From Caecitellus pseudoparvulus (taxonomy: Eukaryota; Bigyra: Bicosoecida), in the NCBI GenBank assembly GCA_965644315.1, contig CBFFRQ010000069.1, positions 992,001-1,056,000 on the forward strand: DNA of 64,000 nt, written 5' to 3'. Both the position numbers and the translations under genes were made by a program. Below the pieces are notes generated by a model. It had not been told where the DNA came from. It made no database searches and saw nothing but the letters and a program-made list of their open reading frames with translations. Below, in pieces: positions 31,248 through 43,200 of the stretch; the first letter of the stretch is position 1; the number at the start of each line of letters is the position of its first letter.

Positions 31248-32528
31248 TCACGTGGGGAGGGCTGGGGGCGCTTCAGGGTGCTCCTCTGCAGCCTCTTCAA
31301 ACTGCAGCTGGAGGTAGCTGTCCACACTCGTGCGGCACATGGGGCACTGGGACAAGTTCGGGAAGCAGACGTGGCAGACGGCCATGTGGCGACATGGGAG
31401 CAGCACAATGTCCTTGCGCTCAGTGAGGCAGACGACGCACTCGTCCTCGCCGTCCCCGTGGCCGTATACGCTCTGCAGCTCAAAGCAGGCTGTGTCGGTG
31501 CTGCTGAGAACGGTGCTGTGTAGCTTGGCAGTGGGCTGTGCAGGGCTGTCATCGACGTCTACATCCGCAAGAATCCAGTGGCCCTCCTCTGTGCCGACCA
31601 TCAGCAACAGCACCACAGGCACGCGGCCGCTGCGCTCAGCACACACGCCCTTCAAACCCTCAGCAACTGAACCCGGCGACGCCGCCGACGGCTCCCACTT
31701 GTTCATATCCAACAGCACCTTTGGCTCCACACTCAGCTGCAACGGGTAGCACCCCCCTTCTTCTGCACATTGAACTGGCCCCGCAGAGTCAATGGCCAGG
31801 CACGCTCGCCGCAGGGCAGAAGCCAGGCCGGGCGGCAGTTGCTGCAGTGGCTCCTCTGCCGCAGGCTGCACGTCAGCCGTGGCTTGCAGGCGGACGAACG
31901 AAGCGTCAGTCGGCGGCGTGGGGGGCGGCAGTGTCAGCCGTTGCTGCGAGGACGTGGACGCTTTGCTGGTGGCTGAGCCCTGTCGCTCAGCTTCGCCTCG
32001 AGGCGTCAGCGCCAGCTGCGCCGCTGCTGCCAGGCCGCCGTGCAACAGGGCGTCCAGGAAGTCGTGGTGCAAGCCGTACAGCACGAGTTGTACAGGGGGC
32101 TCCTCACAGTCCAAACTTGAACGCAGCGTCAAAGCAGCGGGTGCCGGTTGGGCAGCGCCGTCGGCAGCCTCCGTGGCCTGCTCTGCGCCAAGCACCAGCG
32201 TTGGCTGGGTGACTTCCCCCACTGCCCCGCGCAGGTGGACTGAAGCGACGAGGGTGGGGGACGTCCTGGACTGACTCTGCAGCATCTGGTTCAAGTGCAC
32301 CCTGCGCAGGTGCCGGGCCACGTTGAGCAGGCCGCCGACTCCCTGCACCATGGCTAGTTTGTCGGTGCAGAGGGCCAGCCACAGGTGCCGCACGGCGTTG
32401 ATGCGCTGTGCCACAGACACTGTCCACAAGGCCAAGGCGATGCAGGCGACGATAAAAAGACCAGTGTTGGCATCAGGCAGGATGTAGCCAGGCGCGAACC
32501 CGGCAAGGGTCGAGGCTGACTCAGCCAT
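31248..32528 (-). CDS. Membrane-anchored RING E3 ligase, MGRN1/LUL-like
   Basis: A 426-residue single-exon frame. A hydrophobic anchor lies near the N-terminus (GLFIVACIALALWTVSVA, about residues 23-42). The middle is variable, with Ala/Pro/Ser-rich loops. The C-terminal C3HC4 RING is complete: CVVCLTERKDIVLLPCRH then AVCHVCFPNLSQCPMCR, followed by the hydrophobic tail VDSYLQL. The short gap between the second Cys pair and the His, and ILLPCRH-type spacing, match the MGRN1/RNF157/LUL group, as does the preceding beta-rich segment ending ELQSVYG. It would ubiquitinate membrane-proximal substrates. The substrates are unknown. A GTGCGGATTTTG variant of the recurrent motif lies 23 nt upstream of the ATG. 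Confidence 0.8.
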   Translation of the reverse strand: MAESASTLAGFAPGYILPDANTGLFIVACIALALWTVSVAQRINAVRHLWLALCTDKLAMVQGVGGLLNVARHLRRVHLNQMLQSQSRTSPTLVASVHLRGAVGEVTQPTLVLGAEQATEAADGAAQPAPAALTLRSSLDCEEPPVQLVLYGLHHDFLDALLHGGLAAAAQLALTPRGEAERQGSATSKASTSSQQRLTLPPPTPPTDASFVRLQATADVQPAAEEPLQQLPPGLASALRRACLAIDSAGPVQCAEEGGCYPLQLSVEPKVLLDMNKWEPSAASPGSVAEGLKGVCAERSGRVPVVLLLMVGTEEGHWILADVDVDDSPAQPTAKLHSTVLSSTDTACFELQSVYGHGDGEDECVVCLTERKDIVLLPCRHMAVCHVCFPNLSQCPMCRTSVDSYLQLQFEEAAEEHPEAPPALPT

Positions 32529-32681
32529 GCTGTGGCAGGGCGAGGCTCAGGTGCGGATTTTGTTGTGCAGAGCAGCCCACGTGTGCGGGCCAGTGCCACG
32601 AGACAGTGTCCTGCGGGGAGACTGGGGCAGCAGGCACTCGCACCGCTCATGTAGCATGGAGTGTGTGCATTGCGCGGCACG

Positions 32682-33491
32682 TCATTTTTGCTTTGCGTCG
32701 GCCTTTTCCATGGCTTCCTTGCCCTTGAAGGCGACGCCGACCATGGTGGAGAACCACCAAATGTTCAGGCCCGACAGCACGGCGTTGCAGGCGAGGAACA
32801 TGATGTACACGGGCAGGGAGTGGTAGGTGCCATCAGCCAAGTGTGTCAGCATGTCAGCCCACCAGAAGGCGGAGGTGCTGAGCCCGACCACGATGCGGCT
32901 GAGGAAGAAGGCCAAGGCGAAGACCAGAGTCACAGCGGTGAACGCATCGGGGTGGCTCTTCGCATAGCCAAAGGACAGCATGACCTTGCGCAGGTGCAGA
33001 AAGGGGGTGGAGGCTTCGTACAGCAGGCAGACGCAGGCCATGTAGGGCAGGAAGCCGTATAGGCCTGCAGTGTACACCGCCAGCACCGCCACGCCGTGCA
33101 CGAAGTAGGCCACCCCCCACCCTTCCAGCGTGCAGGTGATGACGTCCCACGTGAAGAAGCCCACCGCGGGGGCCACCAGCCAGTGCAGTACCAGAGGATG
33201 CTTGGCATAGAACTCATGCGCATCCAGCCCCTCAAAGGCCAGGACGTACCCAGCCATGCCTGACGCGTACAGCGCGAAGAGAGTCCCCATCACCCGAGTG
33301 CGCAAGGAAGCGTAGTCTTCCTTCTTGGAATTCTCCACGATCCACTTGGTCAGGCCCGGGGCAAGGGCAGGCACCACGGTGTCCAAGGCCACTTGAAGCC
33401 CAAAGAACACGCCCACCCACACCGCAAGCAGCGGCGCGTTGTCCACAACTGGCTGAACGAGGGCAGCATGAAGCCCTACATCATGCACCAT
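32682..33491 (-). CDS. TLC-domain membrane protein (paralogue 1)
   Basis: A 269-residue protein with about seven hydrophobic helices and the signatures of the TRAM-LAG1-CLN8 (TLC) family, TLCD4/TMEM56-like: RTRVMGTLFALY, a WDVITC helix, FVHGVAVL, CLLYEASTPFLHLRKVMLSFG and FFLSRIVVGL. The only ATG upstream of the domain in this frame is at 33491 (MVHDVGLHAALVQ). The tail is short and charged (KADAKQK). Proposed roles for this family lie in ER or plasma-membrane lipid homeostasis; some members are ceramide synthases, but no Hox-like or Lag1 catalytic motif is seen here. A clear paralogue is encoded at 59807-60867 and shares the same landmark motifs. Confidence 0.8.
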   Translation of the reverse strand: MVHDVGLHAALVQPVVDNAPLLAVWVGVFFGLQVALDTVVPALAPGLTKWIVENSKKEDYASLRTRVMGTLFALYASGMAGYVLAFEGLDAHEFYAKHPLVLHWLVAPAVGFFTWDVITCTLEGWGVAYFVHGVAVLAVYTAGLYGFLPYMACVCLLYEASTPFLHLRKVMLSFGYAKSHPDAFTAVTLVFALAFFLSRIVVGLSTSAFWWADMLTHLADGTYHSLPVYIMFLACNAVLSGLNIWWFSTMVGVAFKGKEAMEKADAKQK

Positions 33492-33854
33492 GGCTGTGGG
33501 GCAAGCGGAGGGGCCAGGGGGTGCGGGCACGCTAACCGAAGCGGAATGCGCCCAGCCAGTCACATGGCCCTGCACGCAGAAAGCCACCGGGAGGAGCACA
33601 CCAAGGCAGGGCAGGCAGAGGGGGCATATTTGAACACGTTCCCCTAGGCTTGCAGGTCGTGTGCGCTCTGACACCCTCACCTGACGTGCCAAGGGACCAC
33701 ACTGCGGGGATAGAGGGAAGCAGAATCCGCAGTGGCTCTGCTTCGCGTTGCTGGGGCAAGGGTGCACGGCGCAAGCGCGGGCAGCCGCACTCTGCGAGTC
33801 TGAATCAGACCACGTTTGGGTGGCAGATAATTTGCATTTCCTCGAGCAATGAGA
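33492..33854. other. Intergenic, TLC paralogue 1 upstream region
   Basis: 363 nt between the TLC start and the nibrin stop, both on the minus strand. It contains an AGAATCCGCAG stretch near 33720 that weakly resembles the recurrent motif. No gene is evident. Confidence 0.4.
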
Positions 33855-36800
33855 CTACCTCCTGCTGCGGCGGCGACTCCTGGCAGAAACGCCACTGGTC
33901 ACGAGCCTCGGAGCTGACTCCGACACTCCTCTGCGAGCTCGTTTCGGGGCAGGAGGCGCCGCGGCGCCACCTCCCCCCACACCTTCACCGTCTTCATCGT
34001 CTTCGAAGTGGGCCCCGTCTCCAGCGCCGTGCCCTGCCTCCTGGCCCACTGCCAGCAGGGAGGCCGGCATCCGGCTGGAGCTGCGTCGCCCCCGCCTGGC
34101 CACTGGGGCCGCGGTCACCCCGACAGACACAGACACGCCCCGACGGCGGCGTGAGCCGCCCACAGGCACGGCATGAGCCGGCACCTTGCCGCCATCTTCC
34201 TCGTCATGGAAGGCACTGTGCGTCTGCATCGGCGGTTTGGACTCCGCACCGCTGATCGCACGCAGCACCTCAGCCGCCGGCGTCGCCTTCGCAGGTGCTG
34301 CTCTCAACGCGGCGTCTGTGTCCTGCACATCGTGTCGGGAGTCCTCTTCCTCCAGCTCCAGCTCCAGCTCCCGAGACTGCAAGCCAGACGTCACTGCGCA
34401 GTAGCGAAGAGACGCAGCATGAGATTGGCCAGGGTGCTGCTTTGCCACGCTGGCAGACGGGGCTGGTGCTGCATGGCGGCTACCTTCTCTGCTGTAGTAC
34501 GGAGCAGCGGAGCCGGGCTGTCGTCGGAAGGCCTTGAAGTTCGGGCGGTCGGCATGAGGCCAGTGCAGGCGGGCTGAGACGTCGTAGTACGACTGCAAGG
34601 CCGCCTCATCATGCCCCGCGATGTGAGGGCCCAGGCCGCTGCCAATGCACCCAGGGGGGCGGGTGGCCGTTGGGCCGCCACTGCCTGCACCCAGCCTGGG
34701 CATGGCATCCCCCCCCGAGTGACGGAGGACAAGGGCATCCAGCACGACCACTGCCCTCGAGGCAGATGGACTCCACTGTCCACCGCCATCCTCCTCCCCT
34801 TCCTCCTGGTGCGCCAAGTCGGGGCGGAGGTTCTTCAGGCTCCACTGCCGAATCCGCTGAGCGGCCGCCGGGCGGGCAGGCACATCCCCCGCCAAGATGA
34901 CCTTGTCCCCCTCCAGGGGCAGATGTGAGTGCTGGGCTGGCTCTGCCGCTTCACCGGGGCCGCCCCCATCTCGAGCACCTCCGCTGTCCGCAGCGCGTGA
35001 GTCACGCCCAGCGTCATGGTGGGCTTCATCACTACGGCAGGGCGCTGTCATGCCGCCCGAAGGCTTCGGAGCCACTGGCGAGCTGCCTGCCGCGGAGGGT
35101 GGTGCCGCTGGACACTGCTCCCCGCCACTCGCTTCGCGGCTGGCGGGCGCATCTTCATCATCCGAACTATCGAGCAGCAACACAGCTTGCACCCTCCGCG
35201 ACACGGCTGGCTTCCGCCGCTGGACTGCGTTGCCTGGCCGCCCGCCAGCGCCAGCCTGAGCAGAGCCAGGCTCAGCCTGCGTCGCCGCTTGGAAAACAGG
35301 GGAGGTGATGCCTGCACCACCCGTTGCCTGCACAGGCTGCTGCATCAGCGCGTCATCCCGGGTGGTCACCTCAGGCCCTTGGATTGGCGTATCGCGGACC
35401 TCCGCAGACAGCTGGGACGCCAGCGTGGACGCGGCCGCCGGGCCACTACTGCTGTGGCCGGGCTGGGCGCTTGGCGGCCTGCACGGCACTGGCGGCTCCA
35501 CTGCACCTTTGGCATCGCTTGTTGGCTTATCGGGCCTGCTTCCTGCAGCGCCAGCAGCGCCGGCTTCGGCTGTGGAGGCGGATGCCGTCGTGCGCCGAAA
35601 AGTGGACAAGTCTGGGGTTATGCTAGGCCCGCGCTGCTGGGACTGGCTGTGGAACTGCTGCACCAGCTGCGTCGCTTCACCCCGTGCGATGCTCTGCAAC
35701 AGCTGGAATTCGTTCACGACCGCGGCACCAGCAGCCAGCACTCGGGCAGCTAGGCGCTGCGCTGCCGGCGGCATGCTCGGCAGCCCCTCCAGCGACGCCA
35801 CCACCAGGCCCACAGCGGCGCTGCCCGAGTGGGGGTCGACATCCAGGGCCTGGTCAGGAGGCGGCACAGGCTCGCCAGACTGCCTGCACAGGCTGATGAG
35901 GAGCTCCTCAAACTGCGCTGGCTGCAGATCGTGCAGGCTCACCACCTCCGCCCCAGCTCCGGCAATGGCGGCCGCTGAGCGCATGGGGGAGGGAAAGAAG
36001 ACACGCAGACCGAGCAACGTCTCTCGGCGTGCAGCGGACTTGTGGTAGGTCCCCAAGGCATTGGGCTTGGGCGTGAAGTGGGCCGGGTCGGGCAGCTCGT
36101 CGTCCGTGGCATGGCGCCCGCGTGAGGAGTGGCAGCGCTCGAACATGGCGTCAACCCACGCCTGCGTGACCACAGGCACCTGCCGCAACAGGGCTTCCAT
36201 GAGTTTCTCCGTGATGGTGGGGCTGTCTGCCACCACCACCATCGTGGCATCCGCCACCTTGCGCGCGACGCACAGGCCCACCGCAGCGCACTGTGCCATG
36301 ACCTGCAGGCGGGTAGCTTTGGGAAGCCCGGAGCAGAGGACAGCCATCGGCTTCCACGTTAAGCTGGGCAGCGAGCGTGGCAGGGGGAGAGCTTGCGGGC
36401 GTGGACAGAGGGGCGCAGCGCTGCATGACATGCTCACGATAAGTTGGCACTATCGCCGGCTGGGTCGCCCAGGCACACCTCTACGGCTCGATCCTGCACT
36501 TGCACACTTCGCTTCAAGACGCACTTGGAATTTAACAGCGACTGCGGTGCAGCGTTGGGCCCGTGCAACGCAGGGAAAAGCGGAGGTAGTGTGTGGGCCA
36601 GGCCAACGCACGCCAAAGCTCGACTTGTCGGTCCAAGTCAAAGGGCAGGGAGCACACCCGGGCGTCGAGTCCGCGAGAGGGGCCACAGAAATCTCAGCAT
36701 GCAGTCTGGACACGCCTTGCGGCTTGAGAGTGACATCACACGAAACTGCAGGGTTCAAAAGTCCGGACCAGCGTTTCATCAGAGGCACGATGAAACGCAA

Positions 36801-36904
36801 GCGCAGCACGCACCCCTCCGGCCCACGCTGTACGGCTCAGCTCGAGGGACGAGAAAGTGCACAGCTTCCCCACTTGGAGCTCCATGGAAAATCAGTTGCC
36901 ACAT
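33855..36904 (-). CDS. NBN: Nibrin (NBS1) homologue of the MRN complex (4 exons)
   Basis: Double-strand-break sensor subunit of MRE11-RAD50-NBS1. Exons 36904-36814, 36745-36612, 36541-36438 and 36363-33855 join in phase into about 945 residues. Exons 1-3 together rebuild an FHA domain: MWQLIF at the start, YSVGRR, the phosphothreonine-binding GVSRLHAEI, LTWTDKSSFG and SLLNSK. Exon 4 supplies tandem BRCT repeats (LTWKPMAVLCSGLPKATR ... PVVTQAWVDAMFERC, then LLGLRVFFPS). A long Ser/Ala/Asp-rich linker contains SDDEDAP-type casein kinase II sites. The MRE11-binding motif appears as RPNFKAFRR at about residue 716. The tail is Arg-rich. Introns are 68, 70 and 74 nt. The gene is head to head with POLQ. 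Confidence 0.9.
34350..34370. repeat. CTCCAG hexanucleotide microsatellite in NBN exon 4
   Basis: Three and a half copies of CTCCAG, read on the minus strand as alternating Glu-Leu before an acidic run. In-frame length variation would be tolerated. Confidence 0.8.
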
Positions 36905-37216
36905 GCCGGGTGCTTGAGCACTTCAGTCTGTGAGACCTGCTCCCACAGCCGCCAGGTGCCGTGTGTTTCATGCAGCAAGCGCTGATACACAGCAGCTGCG
37001 ACAGGTGAGCAAAACACAAAAGCCACCCCAAAAACACTGATGCAGTGGGTTGTGGGATTTGCAGTTCTGCTTGCGTGCCCTCCTGCCACCCACACTTGGC
37101 TCGTGCAGGGTGAGCCTGGGCCGGCTCTGTCGCCAGGCTGCAGCAAGCGCTGCGCGATTGACTGGCCGGCGACGCTGGCCCTTGCAGCGGACAAGCATGT
37201 CGGTGGCGTGAGGGCC
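36905..37216. promoter_or_regulatory. Shared divergent promoter region of NBN and POLQ
   Basis: 312 nt separate the two ATGs of the head-to-head genes. The region must serve both directions unless POLQ begins at the upstream in-frame ATG at 37040. No TATA-like box stands out; the ATTTCCGC element lies just inside POLQ at 37325. Confidence 0.6.
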
Positions 37217-40200
37217 ATGGCTAGTGAAGCGCTGAACATAGTGACTGGGGCACTAGGTGCCCCGCAGCATGCCCCCCTCAGCCACGACCAGCGCAGAAGT
37301 GGCTCTCGACTGGAGCGTGAAACAATTTCCGCAGCAGCGGCACCGCCGGCTGCAAAGCGGCAGCGAGTGGACCTTGGAGAGGGGGGTGCAGAGGGGCTGC
37401 CTGAACTACCACGCTCCCACGATGACCAGTCCTGTAGCGTGTTGAGCTCCGAGTGGGCCCTCCCTCCAGCTGCCGGCACAGTGCTGCTGAGTCAAGGCAT
37501 CCGCAGACTGCATGCCTGGCAGCGAGACTGCCTGCGCTGTCATGCCAAGGGCTCCAAGACGAACCTTGTGGTGCGAGCCCCCACCTCAGGTGGGAAGAGC
37601 CTTGTGGGGGACATGCTCTTGCTGCGCAGGCTGCACGAGCTGCCAGGCACTCTGGCCATGGTGGTGCTGCCGTACCAGGCCCTCGTGCGGGAGAAAGCCG
37701 CCAACCTGGCCGCCTTGGCGGCTGCCCTGGATGGATGTGGCGCGCAGGGCGCCGCATCTAGTGCTCCGAAGGTCAAGGCTGTCTTCGGGCACAAAGGCGG
37801 CTCCCGCTTCGGCTCTGCGCAGGTGGTGGTGACGACACCGGAGCGTGCGCTGGGCATCGTGGCCCAGCTCTGTGCCGACGAAGCGAACCCCATCGCCCCT
37901 GGCCTCTCGTCCCTCTCCTTCGTCTGTATGGATGAAGTGCACGTGGTGGGAGACAGCAGCCGGGGCGGGCGCGTGGAGGTCCTCCTCACCCTCCTCCTCC
38001 ACGCCAGCCGGGCAGTGGGGCAGCCCCCCCCCACGAGTCAGCCGCGCCACCGTGCTGGGCACTGCCCCATTCAAATCGTCGCCATGTCTGCGACCATGCC
38101 AAACGTGCAGGCGGTGGCTGCTTGGCTGCGTGCGACGCCCTTCACTGCGACGCACCGGCCGTCAACCCTGCACCAGTACACGGTGCTGCAGGGGCACGTG
38201 TACGCCTGTCGCGACCCACGCAGCCAGGCGCTGCGTGTCCTGTCCTCGGCAGCAGGGGGCACTGCCTCCAGCGTGCCGGCTGCTCTGCAAAGCCTCGCAC
38301 GGGAGACGGCGGTGCGGGGGCAGCACTGCCTGGTGTTCTGCGCCTCCAAGGCGGGAGTGCGGCGCACCGCCCTTTCCCTCGCCACCGCCCTGCAGCAGGG
38401 CATGGCCAGCACGCCATGGAGGCCCAGCGACGAGCTCCGCTCGCTGCTCGACCTGCCCATCATGCAGTCCCTGGACGCAGGCCTGCGGGGAGCCTTCGCC
38501 GTGGGCGTGGGAGTGCACCACGCCTCGCTGGAGGCAGGGGTCAAGGAGGTCATGCAGGGCGCGTTCGAGCGCCGGGCGCTGCACACACTGTGCGCGACGA
38601 CCTCCCTGGCAGCAGGCGTGAACCTGCCCGCGCACCGCGTCATCGTCACGGCGCTCAAGGTCGGCATTGCGACCCTGGACGCCACACGGTACCAGCAGAT
38701 GGTGGGACGGGCTGGCAGGTTCGGCTTGGCGGCAGGCGGCGAGGCGTACGTCCTGGCACGGACCCTGCAGGATCGAAGGGATGCCGCTGAGCTCGCTCTG
38801 GCTGGCGCAGAGCCACTGCTGTCCCGCTTGCTGCCTGCCCGCATGGAGCCAGTGGACCCTGCTGCGTTGCAGAGTGCCAGCGCCCTGTTTACGCAGCCTG
38901 CACAGAGTCAGCCGCTCTGGATCACACAGAAAACCTCGGAGCAGTGGTCACTCCCCGCAGCGCCAGATGTCCAGCGCCTCCTCTTGGCTGGCGTGAGCGC
39001 GGGGCTCGTCGTCGGCCCGGCCTCCTTGCGGGAGCTGCTGCAGTGCACTTTCGCCGCCTCCCTGGGCCACCTGGAGCCCTTGCAGGCCGTGGCGGTGTCC
39101 ACCTTGTCTCGGCTTCTCCAAGAGCGCCACGTCTGCGACTCGCGGCACACCACGGCAAAGGATGCTTGGAGGGAGGCTGCCGTGGGCACTGTGCAGGCCA
39201 AGGCAGGGTGCCACCCAGTGGAGCTAGCACGGCGCATGGGGGCCACCCTGTCGTCTGCCTGGCTGGACATGGTGGCCAGGAGTCTCTTGGAGCGGGGCGA
39301 GGCTCTTGCCCCGCTGCCTTGCGTTGGGGACGTGCAGGGCGAGAGTGTTGGGTGCCAGACTCCCTGGCTGCCGTCAGACACCGGCTCTGCGGCCTTTGCA
39401 TCCAGCCTGACTGGCGCAGAAACGAGCGTCCTGCTCAACTGCGCCCACGTAGTCTTGCGGCGGCAGAACTTAGCATCGCAACTGCAGCCTGTCTTCCTCA
39501 TCTGCCCCGTGCTTGGGCTTCCCCGTGTTAAGGCGCCACCATCGCTGTTCAGCCGCTACTGTGCCTTGCCCGACGCTGAGCGAGGCATGGTGCATGAAAT
39601 GGGCATTGGGCAAGGCGATGTGCTCGCGCTGCAGGGCATTGATGCAGTCCCGCCACGCTTGCGATCCGCCATGCAGCGCCTGCAAGCTGTGCTCATGTTG
39701 TACTTTGCGCTGCACGGGGCACGCCTTGCCGCGGTGGCTCGATGGTTTGGATTCAACCAAGATGACGTGGGGGAGGTGCAGGGCTTGGTGTCCACCACTT
39801 TCACCTTTGCCGGCTCGGTGAAGCGCCTTGTCGCGCACGTCTTACCTCCGCGCCAGCGACCCATCTTGACTCGCCTCATAGACCACATGCGCCGGCAGTT
39901 GAAGGGCATTCTCAAAGGCAAAGCAGCAAAGCTGGCTGCAACGCTTCGATGTGATGTGGGGGTCACGCAGGCGGTGGCAGAGGCCGGGTTGCACTCCATT
40001 CCCGCCCTCGCGGCCGCCCACCCTTCAGCAACACAGGCAGCGCTGCTTGCCGCTGCACCCTGGGCTTTGCCTGATCGTGCTCGGGGCGCATTTGCCCCCC
40101 ACAAAGCTGAAAAGGGTGGGGGAATTCTCCTGTCCCCATGCAATGCCCAACCTGAGCTCCCGAAGGAAGCGAGCTTGGATGAGTTGTGTGGCGCAATGAG

Positions 40201-43200
40201 CACTTGGCTGGACGATGTCGCACCCGCTACCAAAGCCGCGCTGGACGAGCAGCGCTCTGCAGCACTTGCATCACAGAGCCTCTTTCAAGCCACGAGCCGT
40301 GCTCGAGATGATTGGGACACCAGCACTCGTGCATCCGAGCTGTCCCAGGATGCGAGCTTGCTATCACCAGTGCCGTGCAGTGTGCGAGCTGGGGGCACTC
40401 TGCTAGACACCTGTGCAGACACCACGCCCCTGTGCCTTACATTCAACACCAGTGCTGTCTTATTGCCCACCGAGTCAGGCGCCTCCTTCATTCGGGGCGA
40501 CAGTGCCGGCGTCAGTTTCGCGCTGCGGAACGGGGAGGTGCTGCCGGTTGGGGATGCCCTTGCCGGGGAGGCCTGGGCGGCGGATGCCTTCGACAGCGAC
40601 TCAGGGGACTCTGTGCTCAGCGCTTTTTCTGCTGGGTCAAGTGCGGGAATGAAGGGAGCTGAGCAAGGGCAAGGAACGGTGGTGGGTGGCAGTTGCAACG
40701 GCAGCGCAGCTGAAGCGCACTCCCGCATCGAGGCGGCTGACACCTCGTGTGATCGGACGTTCCGATCCCTGCTTGTGTCCTCACCAGACGTCACCCCCGA
40801 GCGTCACTCTATGAGCTGCCTGTCGCTCGAACCTCCTGCATCAGCCCTCAAAACGTGCACGAGCCCTCAAGCACAACGGACAGCGAGTTCTGCGCGTCTG
40901 CCTCCACTGAGCGATGTACTTGGCCACACAGGATTAGCCGCTGCTCAGCAGGCCCCTGTACTGGCTGTGTCTTTGCTCATGAGCAAGCTGCCGGCATTTG
41001 CCTGCGCAGAGCGCTGGTCTTGGTGTCTTGGACGAGGGTCGCATGCCGTGAAGAGCAAGGCTCTGCTGCAGTTCGCTAGTGCGGGGGAAATTAACAGCTG
41101 CACAGCACCAGGCCAGGCACAGACCGCCTATCGAGTGATCGTGGAGGGGTCTGCATGCATCCTGCGAGGCGTGACGTTCACGTGGGCCGACCCGTCCCTT
41201 CGCTCATGTGTCCTCACCCTGCCCCCGCCCATCCCGCGGCGGCCTGCGTGGGAGGGCTTGCATGCTGGCAGCTTACCTTTCGCAGCCATGCGCAGCATAG
41301 CGAGTTTCACAGACTTTGGAGGTCAGAATGGGTGCCTCTCAAGCACGTGCTTAGCTGGAACATGCCGGGCCGGGGCAGCTGCCGTGGCTGATGCACGGGC
41401 AGGGCACCATGCCAAGCATGTGCAGCCTCGATGGGGCATCCTGCAGCGCCTTCTGGATGAGTACCGCGGTCAGCTTGTCATCGTGCACGCGAAGGGTGTG
41501 TTCGCAGAGCTCCTCAGGCATGGCGTCCAGCCGCCTGCAGCACCCGTGTTCGACCCGGCGGTGGCTCACTGGATGCTGGACACAGATGCTGCCTCCTCGC
41601 CCTCCTTGCATGCCCTGTGCAGCAGGTACGGCCACTCGCTGCAGCCGCATCTTCTGGATTCACTGGTGTCCAGTGGCTCGATGGGCGAGGAGCAGGCAGC
41701 GGCAGCGCTCTCTGCTGTGGAAGCATGGCTCCACGCCCAGGCGACGCTGAAGCAGCACAGTAAGCCGTTGAGCAGGTTCAACCGCCTGGCCCCCGATGCC
41801 GTGCTGGCACAGTATCCTGCTACGGCCTTTGCTATGGCGGGCGACATGCTGGCTGGCGGGTCCATGCCTGACAAAGCCAGGCCCACATCCTCTGTGTTTT
41901 GCGTCCAAGGCACATGGACAGAGGACTCCGCAGGCTCAGAGGCGGTGCTGGGCGCTGCAGACCAGCACTGGGTGACGCTGGCTAGGCCAGGCACGCAGTG
42001 TGTGCCCGCTCTTTCCTGCCACTCGGGCGCAGGGCCACCCACGCCCAGGCCAATCATGCGCCGTGGGGCAGGCATGGTGCCGGGATGGGACGGGCGGGAT
42101 GTCGCCCACCAGAGGGGCTGCGTCGCCCTGGTCGTCTCTGCTGCCCTTAGACATGCCCTGCAGGCTGGCTGCCTACTACAGCCACTCTTGGAGCTGGAGA
42201 TGCCCGCCCGCCTGGTCATGGCCTGTGCCGAGGTACGGGGCATGGCAGCAGACAAGCGCCTGCTGGTGGCCCTGCACACCCAAGTGAAGGAGTCCAGGCA
42301 CGCTCTAGACAGTGCCGCTGCTCGCTTGGTTCCCAGCTCACGCCGCTTGAACCTGGCGTCGGAGCGGGACGTGTGCACTGCCCTGGAAGACATGCTGGCA
42401 GGTCGCGAGGGGCCGGTTCCAGTGTCGTTCACCTCTGCAGGCTTGGAGCGCCTGGCCAACGATGCGAAAGTTCCTTTCCCTGCAAGATGCTTAGCGGCGG
42501 CTGTGTTGCAGATGCGGGTGCTGGCTCCCATGGGCTCCTGCCTGTCCAGCCTCTTGGCGGCGGTGGCGTGGGAGGGCAGCTCCAGTGGCTTCCGTGTCTT
42601 CCCCGTCAGCAACGCCTTTTCAGCCACCGGGCGTGTGGGTTTGCGGAAGCCCAACCTGCAGATGTTGCCGAAAGCCACGTGCATCCGCTTGGCCAGTACG
42701 CTCACCGTGCACCAGGAGCTGCGCATGGGGTTGCTGCCCCCGGCGGCCGCAGTGGCCGGCCCCGCAGCTGCGTGCTTGGTTGTCAATGCGGCGGCATCCC
42801 ATGCCAAGGCCAGCACTGCTCAGGGACAGCCAAGGTACCCCGTGCTGCGCCCTGCGTCATTGGTCACTGCAGGAGGCAGTGTTGCTTTGGACCAACCATC
42901 TGTTGCCAGCGGGCCCATGTCCACGACACTCACCCCTCGTGGCCAGCTGGACCTCCGCCACGCGCCCCTGGCGCAGTACTGGGAGGCCTTCGGCTTCCCC
43001 TACCCGAATCCGAAAAGCGTCTCTCAAGTGCTCGTGCGCTTTGGCCAGTCACCGCGGGCACCAGCCATTGCCGTGCCAGCTGACCAAGTTCAGCGGCGCA
43101 TGGGAGCACGATTCTACGACTTGGCTGCTCTGCTGGCACCTCCGGAGGACGACACAGACAGCCCCTACCTGCCCCTCTCGCATTGCACGAGCACACTGAA

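Noticed and set aside
37040-37216. Upstream ATG of POLQ at 37040
   Set aside because: It would add a hydrophobic, signal-peptide-like stretch unsuited to a nuclear enzyme and take up most of the divergent promoter. The ATG at 37217 was preferred, without certainty.
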